25,954 nt of DNA. Origin: DATAAM01 sp036260075. Its GTDB lineage: Bacteria; Actinomycetota; Acidimicrobiia; Acidimicrobiales; JAHWLA01. The position numbers and the translations under genes are program-made. Within the stretch, counting starts at the first letter, position 1, and each line of letters opens with the position of its first letter. Location of the stretch: assembly GCA_036260075.1 (NCBI GenBank), contig DATAAM010000247.1:1-25954 (forward strand). Reading direction: 5' to 3'. The notes beneath the pieces are model-generated. The model did not search any database. It was not told the origin of the DNA and was given only the letters and a program-made list of their open reading frames with translations. Shown one piece after another: positions 1 through 7,383 of this stretch.

Positions 1-330
1 GGGCAGCCCCGGCAGCACGCGGAACGTCGGCAGGATCAGGTCCTTGCGCTTGACACGTAGCTCGTGCACGAACGCCTGGGCCACGGCCTTGCGCAACTCC
101 AGCGGGCCGCCCTTGCTCACGACGACGAGCTAGTGGTGAACCGCGGCGATTGTCTCGAGGTCGGGTAGCGCTCGAGCGGCTTCTTCCGCCGCCGCCTCGG
201 CCAGTAGCCGCGCACGGCGTGCGCCAAGGACGTCCGCCCACTCGATCAGGCCGCACACCGTGCGGCGAAGGAACGGCGGTCAGCGAGTCGTCCTCGTCTT
301 GACGCAGCTCGGCCCGCACGTCGACGGCCT
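1..330 (-). pseudogene. Relic of a serine recombinase C-terminal region
   Basis: Reading the minus strand from 126 down to the window edge gives an open stretch containing QAFVHELRVKRKDLILPTFR. This resembles the C-terminal end of large serine recombinases, where a basic 'EIRV..RD.I.PTFRV' stretch is common. The same frame upstream is broken by TAG at 130-132 and TGA at 280-282. Between them it reads an Ala/Arg/Glu-rich helical segment with GLIEWADVLGARRARLLAEA. A further recombinase-like fragment (AVDVRAELRQDEDD) appears in another frame at about 285-330. No start codon, catalytic N-terminal domain or full Zn ribbon is present. I infer a decayed remnant of a mobile element; its 3' end lies outside the window. 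Family assignment is by short motif similarity only. An alternative is a chance open frame in GC-rich DNA. Confidence 0.45.
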
Positions 331-446
331 CGCATTGACCCTCGCCGCCCTCGAAACGCCCCGTCGGCACGGCACGACCGCACGGCACGGCGGTCACCGC
401 CGAGCGGATCGTCCGTGACCGGCCTGGCCTCGGGTGCCGAGAACCC

Positions 447-460
447 TATGGTCGGGGATG
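447..460 (+). promoter_or_regulatory. Putative leaderless -10 box for the CapA-family gene
   Basis: TATGGT at 447-452 is followed by seven bases and then GTG at 460. This matches an actinobacterial -10 box placed so that transcription begins at the start codon. The same seven bases contain GGGGA, which could instead act as a close ribosome site. Either reading favours GTG 460 over the upstream starts at 415 and 448. No convincing -35 is visible. Confidence 0.45.
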
Positions 461-1956
461 TGAACGGACTGCGGCGGCTGGTGGTGGCGGTGCTGGCGCT
501 GGCGTCCGTCTGTCTCCCCTTCGGTCGGCTCGAGGCGCAACGGGTGGGGCCGGCGGTCGTGCCGTTCGGCGATGCCGGGAGCCCCGGTGACCCCACAGCT
601 CTCCGCCTGAACCGCCCCGTCGTGGGCATGGCGGCCACGCCCTCGGGCGGGGGCTACTGGCTGGTCGCCTCCGACGGCGGCGTGTTCGCCTTCGGCGACG
701 CCGCCTTCCACGGCTCCACGGGCGGCCTCCGACTCAACCGTCCCATCGTGGGCATGGCGGCCACGCCCTCCGGCGGGGGCTACTGGCTGGTCGCCTCCGA
801 CGGCGGCGTGTTCGCCTTCGGGGACGCCGCCTTCCACGGCTCCACGGGCGGCCTCCGACTCAACCGCCCCATCGTGGGCATGGCGGCCACGCCCTCCGGC
901 GCGGGCTACTGGCTGGTCGCCTCCGACGGCGGCGTGTTCGCCTTCGGCGACGCCGAGTTCTTCGGGGCCGGGTCGCTCGGTGCGGGCCGGTCGGCGGCGG
1001 GCATCGTCGGCACGCCCTCGGGTGGCGGCTACGCCTTGCTCGCCGTACCCGCCACCGTCCGAGTGGGCTTCGGGGGCGATGTGCACGGCGTGGGCCGGGT
1101 CGCGGCCTTCCTCAACGGCGGCGGCAACCCACTGGCGCCGATGGCGCCCGTGCTCGCCACGAACGACCTCAACGTGGTGAACCTCGAGACCGCAGTCGGC
1201 TCGCAGGGCGCGCCTGCGGCCAAGCAGTACACATTCCAGTCGCCACCGTCGCTGGTGGCCGCACTGCGGGCCGCCGGCGTGCACGTCGTCAGCCTGGCCA
1301 ACAACCACAGCCTCGACTACGGCCCGGCGGCGCTGCTGGAGACGATCGACCACGCCCGTGCCGCCGGGCTCGCCGTCGTCGGCGCGGGCGCCGACGCCGC
1401 GCAGGCATACGCGCCTGCGGTCCTCGGCACGCCCGGTGGGACCGTGGCGGTCGTCGGCCTCAGCCAGGTGGTGCAGGCCGGCTGGGCGGCAGGCCCGGGG
1501 CGGCCGGGCGTGGCCAGCGCCTACGACCTGGCCGCCTCCGTCGCCGCCGTGCGATCGGCCCGGACCCAGGCCGACCACGTGGTGGTCGTCGTGCACTGGG
1601 GCACGGAGAACGCCGACTGCCCCAACGGCAAGCAGGCGTCGTTGGCCGCTGCCCTGCTGCGTGCGGGCGCCGACGCCGTCGTGGGCCACCACCCCCATCG
1701 ACTCCAAGGCGTGTCCAGTGGGGACGGACGGCTCGTGGCCTACAGCCTTGGGAACTTCGTCTGGTACAACAACGCCCCGCCCAACGACCTCACCGGGCTG
1801 CTCTCCGTCGAGCTGGGATCCGACGGCGTCCGCGGCTACGAGTTCGCCCCCGCCCGCATCGACGGCCACGGCCGCCCGATGCCGCTGAGCGGCCAGGCCG
1901 CGGCCCACGCCGTCGGCCACCTGGCGTCGCTCGCCCCCGGCGCGGGGCGCTGCTGA
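460..1956 (+). CDS. Secreted CapA-family (PGA_cap) metallophosphatase-fold protein with N-terminal FGDA repeats
   Basis: This protein of 498 residues starts with a Sec-type signal peptide (Arg5-Arg6, hydrophobic 7-21, likely cleavage near Ala26). Residues 33-195 hold three nearly identical 42-residue repeats (GGGYWLVASDGGVFAFGDA) flanked by degenerate ends; at DNA level the period is 126 bp (624, 750, 876), and the last unit is one codon shorter. Residues ~200-480 form a CapA/PGA_cap domain of the calcineurin-like fold, with metal and active-site motifs GGDVHGVG, VNLETAVG, ANNHSLDYG, VVHWGTE, GHHPHRLQG and SLGNFVW. CapA proteins take part in poly-gamma-glutamate or capsule formation; no capB, capC or pgs gene is nearby, so the substrate is unknown. 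The repeats are common on exported Acidimicrobiia proteins and are probably a cell-surface or ligand-binding module (inference). It is convergent with the DUF2867 gene. Confidence 0.88.
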   Translation: MNGLRRLVVAVLALASVCLPFGRLEAQRVGPAVVPFGDAGSPGDPTALRLNRPVVGMAATPSGGGYWLVASDGGVFAFGDAAFHGSTGGLRLNRPIVGMAATPSGGGYWLVASDGGVFAFGDAAFHGSTGGLRLNRPIVGMAATPSGAGYWLVASDGGVFAFGDAEFFGAGSLGAGRSAAGIVGTPSGGGYALLAVPATVRVGFGGDVHGVGRVAAFLNGGGNPLAPMAPVLATNDLNVVNLETAVGSQGAPAAKQYTFQSPPSLVAALRAAGVHVVSLANNHSLDYGPAALLETIDHARAAGLAVVGAGADAAQAYAPAVLGTPGGTVAVVGLSQVVQAGWAAGPGRPGVASAYDLAASVAAVRSARTQADHVVVVVHWGTENADCPNGKQASLAAALLRAGADAVVGHHPHRLQGVSSGDGRLVAYSLGNFVWYNNAPPNDLTGLLSVELGSDGVRGYEFAPARIDGHGRPMPLSGQAAAHAVGHLASLAPGAGRC

Positions 1957-1993
1957 TCCCGATCCAACGGGCGGGCCGGGCCGGGCAGCGGGC

Positions 1994-2599
1994 CTAGCTC
2001 GCGGCGGGCCGGTCGTCCCGAGCTCGCATGCGTGCCTCCCACCTCTTCTCGAGGCCCCGCAGCATCTGGGGGTACACGATCAGGTGGCGGAACGGCTTGA
2101 TGGCCGCCATGTAGGCGATCCCCAACAGTCCGTTCGGCTTCGCGTAGACGGCCAGCCGGCCTCGGTAGCCGTCGCCGTCGGCCACCCAGGAGAGGTGGAT
2201 CACCCCGTGCATCGTCCGGTTGGCGATCTCCGCCGCCCACTCGTCGTGGAGCAGGTACAGCGACTTGAACGGGAGCGCGTTGAAGTCGGGGCCGCGTGGG
2301 CCCTCGCGCAGGTCGGGTGGCAACCGGTCGCGCAGCGTCGGCACCCTCCCGCCGACGCCGGTGTCGGGATCGTCCCACCCCAGCATCCCGCCGACCTTCA
2401 GGCGGATCCCGGCCAGCACGCGGACGGCGAGCGGGGCAGCCTTCGACGGGTCGAAGGAGGCGCCCATCTCCACCAACCGGCGGAAGTCGTCGGCGCCCCC
2501 GCGCACCGGCAGCGCCCACACGTCCTCCAGTCGGAAGTCGGGCGTGAGCTCGTGGATCCGCCACGGCCGGGACGTGTGGTCGGCGTTGGCAAGCCTCAT
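1994..2599 (-). CDS. DUF2867 domain-containing protein
   Basis: This 201-residue protein has the composition and pattern of DUF2867: SRPWRIHELTPDFRLEDVWA near the N-terminus, a mid region (FRRLVEM, GMLGWDD), then DEWAAEIANRTMHGVIHLSW and a C-terminal 'GLLGIAYMAAIKPFRHLIVY' stretch. The biochemical role of this family is not established; in some proteins it is fused to NAD-dependent epimerase/reductase domains. The start is well supported: a near-perfect Shine-Dalgarno (GGAGGT at 2611-2606) lies six bases upstream and TAGCGT, a likely -10, lies further out at 2623-2618. It therefore probably has its own promoter, although it sits 45 bases downstream of the 168-residue protein gene on the same strand and may also be the tail of that operon. 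Confidence 0.85.
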   Translation of the reverse strand: MRLANADHTSRPWRIHELTPDFRLEDVWALPVRGGADDFRRLVEMGASFDPSKAAPLAVRVLAGIRLKVGGMLGWDDPDTGVGGRVPTLRDRLPPDLREGPRGPDFNALPFKSLYLLHDEWAAEIANRTMHGVIHLSWVADGDGYRGRLAVYAKPNGLLGIAYMAAIKPFRHLIVYPQMLRGLEKRWEARMRARDDRPAAS

Positions 2600-2605
2600 G
2601 GCGCG

Positions 2606-2623
2606 ACCTCCGCTCGCACGCTA
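2606..2623 (-). promoter_or_regulatory. -10 box and strong Shine-Dalgarno of the DUF2867 gene
   Basis: On the minus strand, TAGCGT (2623-2618) is followed by GGAGGT (2611-2606) and then ATG at 2599. This is one of few genes here with a classic ribosome site rather than a leaderless start. Confidence 0.5.
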
Positions 2624-2644
2624 CCGGGCACTGCCCTCGACGGG

Positions 2645-3151
2645 CTAACCCCGTCGCGCCTCGTCGATGCGACGCAGCTCGGTGATCACGTCGTGGGCGG
2701 CATGGAAGACCGGAGACAGCGGGCTGTCGCCCGAGGCCAGCACGCTCTCGTCGTCCGTCGCCGACAGGCGGCCGCCGGGCGTGCGCAGTCGGAAGGTCAC
2801 GAACCCTTGAGGCGGCGGGTCCTCCGACGCGTCCGGCGCGCACGCGGCCCGATGCTCCTCGGCCAGGCGCAACAGCTCCCGACTGGCGGCGGCGACCTCC
2901 GGATGGGCGCCACCGCCGATGATGCCGAAGCCGGTGCTGGTGTAGAGGCTGGTCGACCCGTCGGCGAACGCCACCAACGTGGCAACGCCGTTGGGGAACG
3001 ACATGTCGACTGTGACGCCGAAGACATGCAGCTCGTCGTCGGGATCGGGGAGGCCGAGCTCGGCCGGTTCGGCCTGGAGCGCCCGAAGTCGAAGCTCCTT
3101 CGTGGCGCCGGCCGCATCGGAGGGATCGTCGTGCCTGCGCCGCCGGAACAC
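2645..3151 (-). CDS. Conserved hypothetical protein, 168 residues
   Basis: I do not recognise a named family. From GTG 3151 the protein begins with a basic stretch (FRRRRHDDP) and continues with a soluble domain containing PAELGLPDPDDELHVFGVTV, FPNGVATLVAFADGSTSLYT, GFGIIGGG and a C-terminal helix ITELRRIDEARR. The central segment suggests a beta-rich fold with a Gly-rich loop. I recall similar unannotated proteins in many bacteria, but I know no function. There is no signal peptide or Cys motif. GTG 3151 lacks a good ribosome site. The frame is open further upstream into the preceding lipoprotein gene (TTG at 3169 and longer options), so the exact start is uncertain. The gene follows the lipoprotein stop by about 35 bases and is probably co-transcribed with it. 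Confidence 0.65.
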   Translation of the reverse strand: MFRRRRHDDPSDAAGATKELRLRALQAEPAELGLPDPDDELHVFGVTVDMSFPNGVATLVAFADGSTSLYTSTGFGIIGGGAHPEVAAASRELLRLAEEHRAACAPDASEDPPPQGFVTFRLRTPGGRLSATDDESVLASGDSPLSPVFHAAHDVITELRRIDEARRG

Positions 3152-3186
3152 GCCGGAACGTCTACCCAACGCCGCGACGGGCCATT

Positions 3187-4233
3187 TCAGGAGCCCTCTC
3201 GGCGCGCCTCCTCCCGGCGGTCCGCCGGCACCTCGGCCTCGCACAGGTACTCGGACACGAAGTAGGTGGGTCCCAGGTAGTCCTCGTGGTCCGGTGGTGT
3301 GTAGGTGTCGGCTGCCGCGAAGTCGCTGTACTCCCACGGCAGCCCGCCGCACTGGCTGACCTTCAGCAGGAAGCGGCTGACCGGGTCGAAGGCGCTGACC
3401 GGCTCGAGGTGGCTCGGACGGGGCCCGACCGCCGCCCGCTCCGCCGTGACGGCGAAGAACGGACGCTCCCGGTCGGCCGGGTCGAAGGAGCAGTAGGGCA
3501 GGAGGTGCAGGCTGACCGTGGTGGCCGTTCGCTCGATGCGCAACGCGCACGCCGTCGGTGTGGAGGTGTCTTCGTCGGCGCCGCAGGCCCGGACCGCCTC
3601 CCGGCGGGTCTGCTCGGCGTCCTTGCCCAGCGGCTCGGTCTCGATCGTCCATGCCTCGCGTCCGTCCGCCTCCCGGCGGAAGGCAGGCCGCAGGCGGACG
3701 ACCGACCGCTCGACCCTGGCGCGGTGGGCCTCCAACGCCCTGCCGCACGCCTCCCGGGCGCGGCCGATGAGCGGGTTGACGGGCTCGGCCAACGGCCCCA
3801 TCGCCGCCTTCACGAGCGAGAGCAGGTCGTACTGGAAGTCGCGCCCGTCGTAGCGGTTCTCGCTCAGGAGGAACAAGGCCTGGGGCGGCATGTCGGTGGT
3901 GTCGGTCGACTCCTCGGCCTCGCGAACCATGGCGTCGATCCGCCGTCGCAACCTCGCGACCTCCTGTCGCACGGTCCCCTCGTCGAAGGGGTCTGCCCGC
4001 GTGACGACGTCGTCCCCCACTCTCCAGAAGCGGCCTCGTTCCTCCCTGGCCGGGTGTGTGGGCCGCTCACCAGGGATGTGCACCGCGTACCGCCCATGTT
4101 CGGGCACCTCGGCGAGGAGGGACAGCACGGACAGCCCCGGCACGGCGTCCGTCACGGCGGGCTCCCCGTCGCAACCGGGCACCACGAGCACGGCGACGAC
4201 GGCAGCGACGGCGGCCCGCCGAAGCGCTGTCAC
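3187..4233 (-). CDS. Putative exported lipoprotein of unknown function
   Basis: The 348-residue product starts with a lipoprotein signal: basic Thr-Ala-Leu-Arg-Arg, a hydrophobic core and the lipobox VPGC with Cys21 as the lipidation site. The remainder is a hydrophilic alpha/beta domain without a family I recognise. Four to five further Cys residues (such as in EACGRAL, VRACGADED, LPYCSFDP, SQCGGLPW and EYLCEAE) could form disulphides outside the cell. The GTG start overlaps the stop of the upstream SpoIIE-type phosphatase by four bases (GTGA), so translation is probably coupled. That link suggests an envelope-side partner or sensor for the RsbQ/RsbP-like module, but nothing in the sequence proves it. 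Confidence 0.75.
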   Translation of the reverse strand: MTALRRAAVAAVVAVLVVPGCDGEPAVTDAVPGLSVLSLLAEVPEHGRYAVHIPGERPTHPAREERGRFWRVGDDVVTRADPFDEGTVRQEVARLRRRIDAMVREAEESTDTTDMPPQALFLLSENRYDGRDFQYDLLSLVKAAMGPLAEPVNPLIGRAREACGRALEAHRARVERSVVRLRPAFRREADGREAWTIETEPLGKDAEQTRREAVRACGADEDTSTPTACALRIERTATTVSLHLLPYCSFDPADRERPFFAVTAERAAVGPRPSHLEPVSAFDPVSRFLLKVSQCGGLPWEYSDFAAADTYTPPDHEDYLGPTYFVSEYLCEAEVPADRREEARREGS

Positions 4234-5402
4234 GGGACCCGCACCACGACGAGGGCGATGTCGTCGCGGGGGTGGTCGCCCTGGAAAGCCAGCACCTGAG
4301 CGAGCACGCTCTCGGCCACCGCTGCCGCCGCTCCGCGGTCGGCCACCACGGCCGCCCGCAGGCCCGCGTCCTCGAAGAACTCGCCGTCCCGACGCCCCTC
4401 GGTGATGCCGTCCGTGTACAGCACGAGGGCGTCCCCGGGCTGCAGCGTCTCGACCGACTCTTCGAACTCGGCGTCGACCAGCACGCCCAACAGAGATCCG
4501 TGCATGCCTGTCTCCACCACGCGGTCACCACGCACCAACAAGGGCAGCGGGTGGCCGCCCGAGCACGACACCGCCCGCCAGGTGCCGCCCGCCCGGCTGA
4601 GCCGGACCAGGGCAACCGTGCAGAACCGCTCCGTGCCTTCGCGCAGCAGCATCTCGTTGAGCGCGCGCAGTGCAGCATTCGGCTGCGGGTGCTCGACGGC
4701 GGCGGCGCGCAGCGTGTAGCGGGCGAGCGCGGTGACGACCGCAGCCTCGACGCCCTTCCCGCAGACGTCGCCCACGACGACCACCCACTCGTGCTCGCTC
4801 ACCCGGAACACGTCGTAGAAGTCGCCGCCCACCTCCTCGCCCGCGCCCGCGGGCCGGTAGGCCGCGGCCACGTCGAGGCCCGGGATGGCGGGCGGCGTGG
4901 GAGGGATCAACGTCTGTTGGAGCGTCCTGGCCAGGACACGCGCTTGGCGCTCGGACTCCTCGGCCCGCTGCTTGGCATGCAGCAGCTCGCGTTCGTACTG
5001 CCGACGCTCCGTGGCGTCGAACACGGCCGTGCGCACGACGAGGGGCGCACCCGTCGGGTCGCGATCGAGCACGGAGTTCACCAACGCGGGGAGGCGTCGT
5101 CCGTCGGCGCACACCACCTCCAGCGCGATCTCGCGCACCGTTCCCTGCATCTGCAGCATCGGTGCGTAGTGCGTCTCGTGGTAGATGCGCCCGCCCGGCG
5201 TCAGCAGGTCGGCGAAGCGCCGACGGCCGACGAGGTCGTCGCGCTCGTAGCCCGTCCACGTGAGGAACGTCTGGTTGACCTTGGCGATCGTGCCGTCGGG
5301 CGTGGTGGAGAGGTAGCCGCACGGCGCCCGTTCGTACAGCAGCTCCGCATCGTCTTCGCGGAGCGCGGCGTAGAACTCGTCGAGCGCCTGGTTGCCGCTC
5401 AC
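4230..5402 (-). CDS. rsbP: RsbP-like PAS-PP2C (SpoIIE-type) serine/threonine phosphatase
   Basis: This is a 390-residue two-domain regulator. A PAS domain occupies about residues 22-135 (APCGYLSTTPDGTIAKVNQT, FLTWTGYERDDLVGR, then the PAC-like ATERRQYE). A short coiled-coil linker (135-165) follows, then a SpoIIE/PP2C phosphatase domain. The metal-binding motifs are intact: EVGGDFYD (190-197), GDVCGKG (211-217), YTDGITEG (329-336) and RDDIALVV (379-386). In Bacillus subtilis, RsbP dephosphorylates the anti-anti-sigma factor RsbV under energy stress and needs the hydrolase RsbQ. Here the GTG start overlaps the stop of an RsbQ-like gene by four bases, which strongly supports the same pairing. 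No RsbV, RsbW or sigma-B gene is in the window, so the target is unknown. The long open frame upstream of GTG 5402 is the shadow of the hydrolase gene. Confidence 0.88.
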   Translation of the reverse strand: MSGNQALDEFYAALREDDAELLYERAPCGYLSTTPDGTIAKVNQTFLTWTGYERDDLVGRRRFADLLTPGGRIYHETHYAPMLQMQGTVREIALEVVCADGRRLPALVNSVLDRDPTGAPLVVRTAVFDATERRQYERELLHAKQRAEESERQARVLARTLQQTLIPPTPPAIPGLDVAAAYRPAGAGEEVGGDFYDVFRVSEHEWVVVVGDVCGKGVEAAVVTALARYTLRAAAVEHPQPNAALRALNEMLLREGTERFCTVALVRLSRAGGTWRAVSCSGGHPLPLLVRGDRVVETGMHGSLLGVLVDAEFEESVETLQPGDALVLYTDGITEGRRDGEFFEDAGLRAAVVADRGAAAAVAESVLAQVLAFQGDHPRDDIALVVVRVP

Positions 5403-6226
5403 ATCGTGGCAGTGGCGGGAGATCGACGGACGAACGCGGCGATCGCCTCGACGGTCGCCTCGGGCGCGCTCAGGTTGGGGCAGTGGCCTGTGGCGTCCAG
5501 GAGCACGAGCGAGCTGTGGGCCATGCGGTCGCGGACGAACTCGCCGACCGACACCGGCGCGATGGCGTCGTCGCTGCACTGGAGGACGAGCGCAGGTGTG
5601 CGCACGCGGGCGAGGTCGTCGCGGTTGTCGGAGAGGAAGGTGACGCGGGCGAAGCGGCGGGCGATCTCGGGGTCGGTGCGGCAGAAGCTCGCCGTGAGCT
5701 CGGCGGCCAGCTCCGGGCGGTCGGGGTTGCCCATGATCACGGGCGCCATGGCGCTGGACCACCCCAGGTAGTTGCTCTCCAGCGAATCGAGGAGCTCCTC
5801 GATGTCGCGCTCGGAGAAGCCGCCCACGTACCCCTCGTCGTCGATGTAGCGGGGCGAGGGGCCGACCAGCACGAGCTTCGAGAAGCGGTCGGGCTCGCGT
5901 GCTGCCGCCAGCACGCCGATCATGGCGCTGACCGAGTGGCCCACGAACACCACGTCGCGGAGGTCGAGGGCATGGCAGATCTCGAGCACGTCGGCTGCGT
6001 AGCCGCGCAGCGAACCGTGGCGGTCGGGGTCGTAGGCCGAGAGGTCGGAGCCGCCCGCGCCCACGTGGTCGAACAGCACCACGCGGAAGTCGTCCTCGAA
6101 CGCAGGGGCGACGAAGCGCCACATGTTCTGATCGCACCCGAAGCCGTGCGCGAACAGCATCGGCGGGCCGTCCTCCCGGCCCCTGATGGTGATGTTGTGC
6201 CGCTTGACCGCATCCGCCGGAGTCAT
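5399..6226 (-). CDS. rsbQ: RsbQ-like alpha/beta hydrolase
   Basis: This 275-residue alpha/beta hydrolase resembles RsbQ of Bacillus subtilis (same superfamily branch as the strigolactone/karrikin receptors D14 and KAI2) along most of its length. Shared features include FAHGFGCDQNMWR (oxyanion loop), FDHVGAGGSD, the nucleophile elbow VGHSVSAMIG with Ser98, LVGPSPRYIDD, YLGWSSAMAP, FCRTDPEIARRFAR, FLSDNRDDL, LQCSDDAIAP with the catalytic Asp (219 or 220) and ATGHCPNLS with His248. In B. subtilis RsbQ turns over or binds a small hydrophobic molecule and activates RsbP. ATG 6226 is preceded by TAGCGT and six bases, which looks like a leaderless promoter, so this gene should head the operon that continues into the phosphatase and lipoprotein. 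The ligand is unknown. Confidence 0.9.
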   Translation of the reverse strand: MTPADAVKRHNITIRGREDGPPMLFAHGFGCDQNMWRFVAPAFEDDFRVVLFDHVGAGGSDLSAYDPDRHGSLRGYAADVLEICHALDLRDVVFVGHSVSAMIGVLAAAREPDRFSKLVLVGPSPRYIDDEGYVGGFSERDIEELLDSLESNYLGWSSAMAPVIMGNPDRPELAAELTASFCRTDPEIARRFARVTFLSDNRDDLARVRTPALVLQCSDDAIAPVSVGEFVRDRMAHSSLVLLDATGHCPNLSAPEATVEAIAAFVRRSPATATM

Positions 6227-6232
6227 GCCACG

Positions 6233-6263
6233 ACGCTACTCGCGGGCCGCACGATCCGGATCG
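6233..6263 (-). promoter_or_regulatory. Leaderless promoter and palindrome upstream of the RsbQ-like gene
   Basis: TAGCGT (6238-6233) lies six bases before the ATG at 6226. A perfect 12-bp palindrome, CGATCCGGATCG, spans 6252-6263, where a -35 or a regulator would bind. Both lie in the 38-base gap after the cupin gene. The -10 is seen directly; an operator role for the palindrome is inferred. Confidence 0.45.
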
Positions 6264-6264
6264 G

Positions 6265-6810
6265 TCAGCGCTCCCCGGCGCGGAAGGCCTCTTCGGCCCG
6301 CTCGAACTCCCGCGCCACCGCCTCGATGTCGTACGGCTGCTCCTCGAGCGTGACGCGGTCCCACTGGCTGCGCGGCATGTCGACGAAGTCGCCCCCGTAC
6401 ACGTGGACGGCCCCCGTGTAGGACCGTGCCGGGTTGTCGACGGAGTGGATGGCGTCGTCGCCCAGCAGCAGCACGTCGCCCTCGTGCAGCGTCCTGCCGC
6501 CCGAGCCCACGATACGGCTGCCCTCCCGCCGGTAGAACGAGTTGTCCTCCTGCCCGCCGTAGATGGCGATCGCCGCCCACATGCGATGGTCGTGCGGGAA
6601 CAGGGAGATCTTCGGCGGCCACACCACGTTGAGGACCGTGAGCTCGGGGGATCGGTACAGGATGTCGAGCCCCGGCGCCCGGCCAGCGAACGAATCGGCC
6701 AGCCGGCTGGGCTCGGACACCGCTCGCTGGAGCACGTCGCGCACGGCGAGGCGGGCGTCGCCCTCGGCTCCGGCCTTCACGCACTGCTCGAGCAGCTCGT
6801 CGACGGTCAT
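6265..6810 (-). CDS. Cupin-fold, cysteine dioxygenase-like metalloenzyme
   Basis: The 181-residue product has the pattern of small double-stranded beta-helix metal enzymes related to cysteine dioxygenase (COG5553-like). The first cupin motif gives FPHDHRMWAAIAIYGGQEDN, with His73 and His75 as likely metal ligands. The second region gives LHEGDVLLLGDDAIHSVDN with His122, followed by GAVHVYGGDF. Substrate cannot be told from the sequence; thiol or small-molecule dioxygenation is the usual guess for this group. The ATG at 6810 has TACCGT six bases upstream and therefore a probable leaderless start. The gene ends 38 bases before the RsbQ-like gene and follows the DinB-family gene by 17 bases, all on the same strand. 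Confidence 0.75.
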   Translation of the reverse strand: MTVDELLEQCVKAGAEGDARLAVRDVLQRAVSEPSRLADSFAGRAPGLDILYRSPELTVLNVVWPPKISLFPHDHRMWAAIAIYGGQEDNSFYRREGSRIVGSGGRTLHEGDVLLLGDDAIHSVDNPARSYTGAVHVYGGDFVDMPRSQWDRVTLEEQPYDIEAVAREFERAEEAFRAGER

Positions 6811-6816
6811 GCAGCG

Positions 6817-6822
6817 ACGGTA
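6817..6822 (-). promoter_or_regulatory. Putative leaderless -10 box of the cupin gene
   Basis: On the minus strand TACCGT lies six bases before ATG 6810. It is embedded in a small hairpin (GACGG, loop TACG, CCGTC), so either promoter or structure could be relevant. Confidence 0.4.
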
Positions 6823-6827
6823 CGCCG

Positions 6828-7376
6828 TCAGCGGCCCGTTCGCCCGTCCAACAGCTCTCGCGTGATGTCCATGTGGCCGACGTGGCGCGCCGTCTCCTCG
6901 ACCAGATGGGTGACGACCCACCGAAGCGTGGTCGGCCGCATCCTGCCTCTCGAGGGCAGGTCGAACGAGGGGGCCTCGTCGAGCACGGCGTCGGTCGCCG
7001 CCGACTCGGCTCGGTAGAAGGCGACGACATCGTCGACCGACCAGCCGTCGGGCACCACGAAGGTGGGCGCGTAGCGGTCCTCCGTCCACGACAGGTCCAT
7101 GGCCTCGCCCGCGAAGACGACCCGGGCCCACAGCCGTTCCGCGTACCCGAGGTGCACCACGATGCCGCCCAGCGAGTTGGCCGTGGGCGCCGGTTTCCAC
7201 CGCAGCTGCGCGTCGTCGAGCCCGTCGAGCTTGAAGATCGCGCTCTCTCGCAGGTGGGTGAGCCAGCCGCGCAGCATGGTCGCCTCGTCGGCAGGCGTCG
7301 CCTCGTCGGGACGGGCGACGTGCAGTCGGGGCGGCACCTCCGGTCGAGGATCGGAGCCGTCGGCGTTGTGCGCCAT
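6828..7376 (-). CDS. DinB superfamily protein (DUF664 type)
   Basis: This 182-residue protein has the four-helix DinB fold signature with a three-histidine metal site: VVHLGYAERLW (His75), then THLVEETARHVGHMDITREL (His157, His165, His168). The TANSLGGIVVHLGYAE and TTLRWVVTHLVEETARH segments are characteristic of DUF664. Members of this superfamily include mycothiol- and bacillithiol-dependent transferases and the maleylpyruvate isomerases; the actual substrate here is unknown. ATG 7376 is chosen because a good promoter (TTGTCG, 16-base gap, TACGTT) ends seven bases before it. A longer frame upstream crosses this promoter and the divergent gene and is unlikely to be used. Confidence 0.85.
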   Translation of the reverse strand: MAHNADGSDPRPEVPPRLHVARPDEATPADEATMLRGWLTHLRESAIFKLDGLDDAQLRWKPAPTANSLGGIVVHLGYAERLWARVVFAGEAMDLSWTEDRYAPTFVVPDGWSVDDVVAFYRAESAATDAVLDEAPSFDLPSRGRMRPTTLRWVVTHLVEETARHVGHMDITRELLDGRTGR

Positions 7377-7383
7377 GTGCAGC

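Noticed and set aside
246..638. 130-codon minus-strand frame upstream of and into the CapA-like gene
   Set aside because: The product is Arg/Ala-rich without domain features and overlaps the start of a well-supported gene. It only partly coincides with the recombinase relic.
394..1920. Long minus-strand open frame with repeats, antisense to the CapA-like gene
   Set aside because: It is a mirror of the plus-strand repeats in GC-rich DNA. The plus strand has a signal peptide and clear CapA motifs; the antisense product is Gly/Arg/His-rich with no family features.
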